A stretch of DNA of 64,000 bases, taken from Aestuariibacter sp. GS-14. Lineage in GTDB: Bacteria > Pseudomonadota > Gammaproteobacteria > Enterobacterales > Alteromonadaceae. The notes under the pieces were generated by a model. That model was not told the origin of the DNA. It saw nothing but the letters and a program-made list of their open reading frames with translations, and ran no database searches. This document shows, one piece after another, positions 63,551 to 64,000 of this stretch. The position numbers and the translations under genes were made by a program. How positions within the stretch are numbered: the stretch's first letter is position 1; every line of letters starts with the position of its first letter. The DNA is taken from positions 62,001 through 126,000 of the forward strand of contig NZ_VHIP01000008.1 in assembly GCF_006494365.1 (NCBI RefSeq). Direction: 5' to 3'.

Positions 63551-63698
63551 AAATACCTCAAATAAAAAACCGGCACGCCGGTAATAACATGGCGGTATTA
63601 TCTAATACCTGAGTAATTACATCAACTATTCTGACGGGAGAATCTTTTGGGCGAAACCTCAGCGATCCACACGAAGCAAATTGCTGCATACAAAAGGC

Positions 63699-64000
63699 TC
63701 AAAGGGTTGAATCGATGGTAACCACACCGCTATTGGAATCATAAAAAATGGAATAGCCAGGTTCTGCGACCAACAAAAACGTACAGGTATTGTTGCTGTA
63801 GGTTGCCTGATAATCCTGGGACGTATCACTAGCTACGGTGGGTGAGCCATCACCGAGCACGGCTCCCCATACCGACATACAGTCAAACTCATTATCAAGC
63901 ATCGGACTGGCTTCGTATGGCAGATAGCTTTGTGCAGGCCAACCGCTGGCATTCATGTCCATGAGGTTACTGCCATTACCGTACAAATCCAGATTGTCCA
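63699..64000 (-). CDS. Type IV pilin, MSHA-like, C-terminal part
   Basis: The frame enters at the window edge and ends at 63699, giving the last 100 residues. It has FDCMSVWGAVLGDGSPTVAS followed by a second cysteine in NNTCTFLLVAE and YDSNSGVVTIDSTL, the disulfide loop and end of MSHA-type pilins. The N-terminal prepilin peptide and hydrophobic helix are outside the window, so the assignment is only probable. Confidence 0.7.
   Translation of the reverse strand, partial: DNLDLYGNGSNLMDMNASGWPAQSYLPYEASPMLDNEFDCMSVWGAVLGDGSPTVASDTSQDYQATYSNNTCTFLLVAEPGYSIFYDSNSGVVTIDSTL

Noticed and set aside
1-64000. CRISPR array, tRNA or rRNA genes
   Set aside because: No regularly spaced repeats, no cloverleaf with CCA end and no rRNA-like sequence were seen.

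Overview
The window looks like a chromosome segment from a marine gammaproteobacterium of the Alteromonadales (Alteromonadaceae-like). This rests on ErpA, an MSHA-type pilin tail, DUF2726 and DUF2721 proteins, and a tyrS / M23 peptidase / anmK block. It is inferred from gene content and was not checked by a search. Most of it is about 50% GC core-style sequence. Two stretches, about 17.7-25.2 kb and 26.7-31.9 kb, are clearly more AT-rich and look accessory.

1-17.6 kb: a truncated MFS transporter gene, then a divergent acyl-CoA catabolic region. One arm (minus strand) has a bifunctional enoyl-CoA hydratase/3-hydroxyacyl-CoA dehydrogenase and a thiolase. The other arm (plus strand) has a zinc alcohol dehydrogenase, a quinone-oxidoreductase-like protein, an ACAD10/11-type acyl-CoA dehydrogenase, a PimC/PimD-like dehydrogenase pair, both ETF subunits, ETF-ubiquinone oxidoreductase, a PaaH-like dehydrogenase, a PcaF/PaaJ-like thiolase and an IclR-family regulator. 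Together these could activate, oxidise and cleave an acyl-CoA and pass the electrons to ubiquinone.

17.6-25.1 kb: an AT-rich insertion downstream of iclR. A J-domain gene lies between the intact iclR 3' end and a decayed second copy of that 3' end. A lone 1703-residue protein follows, with a predicted nuclease domain, a STAND-type P-loop and a long C-terminal region. It is a strong candidate for an Avs-like antiphage protein.

25.1-35.1 kb: an RsgA-family GTPase gene behind an attenuator-like leader, a PKD-like lipoprotein, a secreted protein of unknown function, a secreted amidohydrolase, and a PIN-toxin/HTH-antitoxin pair with a repeated palindromic operator.

35.2-46 kb: a second catabolic region. 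It contains a TRAP transporter (DctPQM), a minus-strand operon (SDR, SurE-like phosphatase, feruloyl-CoA-synthase-like ligase, aldehyde dehydrogenase, thioesterase) and a divergent plus-strand operon (MaoC-like hydratase, SDR, APH-fold kinase of the LvaA/ACAD10-11 type). A shared 15-bp near-palindrome, roughly TTTCRCWRTGYGAAA with GGTA as a variant right end, lies in front of both arms of the first region, the PimC/D pair, the TRAP operon and both arms of the second. I infer one regulon, probably controlled by the IclR protein, that imports an organic acid, forms its CoA ester and degrades it through a 4-hydroxyacyl-CoA phosphorylation/elimination step.

46-64 kb: ordinary chromosomal genes. 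These are an SDR/LysR pair, small secreted and membrane proteins, a porin with a PstS-like protein, mtnN-cobD-btuF-rhodanese, DUF2721 and GNAT proteins, tyrS, M23 peptidase, anmK, an Lrp regulator, an old yellow enzyme, a PLP enzyme behind a large nested inverted repeat, GST, erpA and the 3' end of a pilin gene cut by the window edge.
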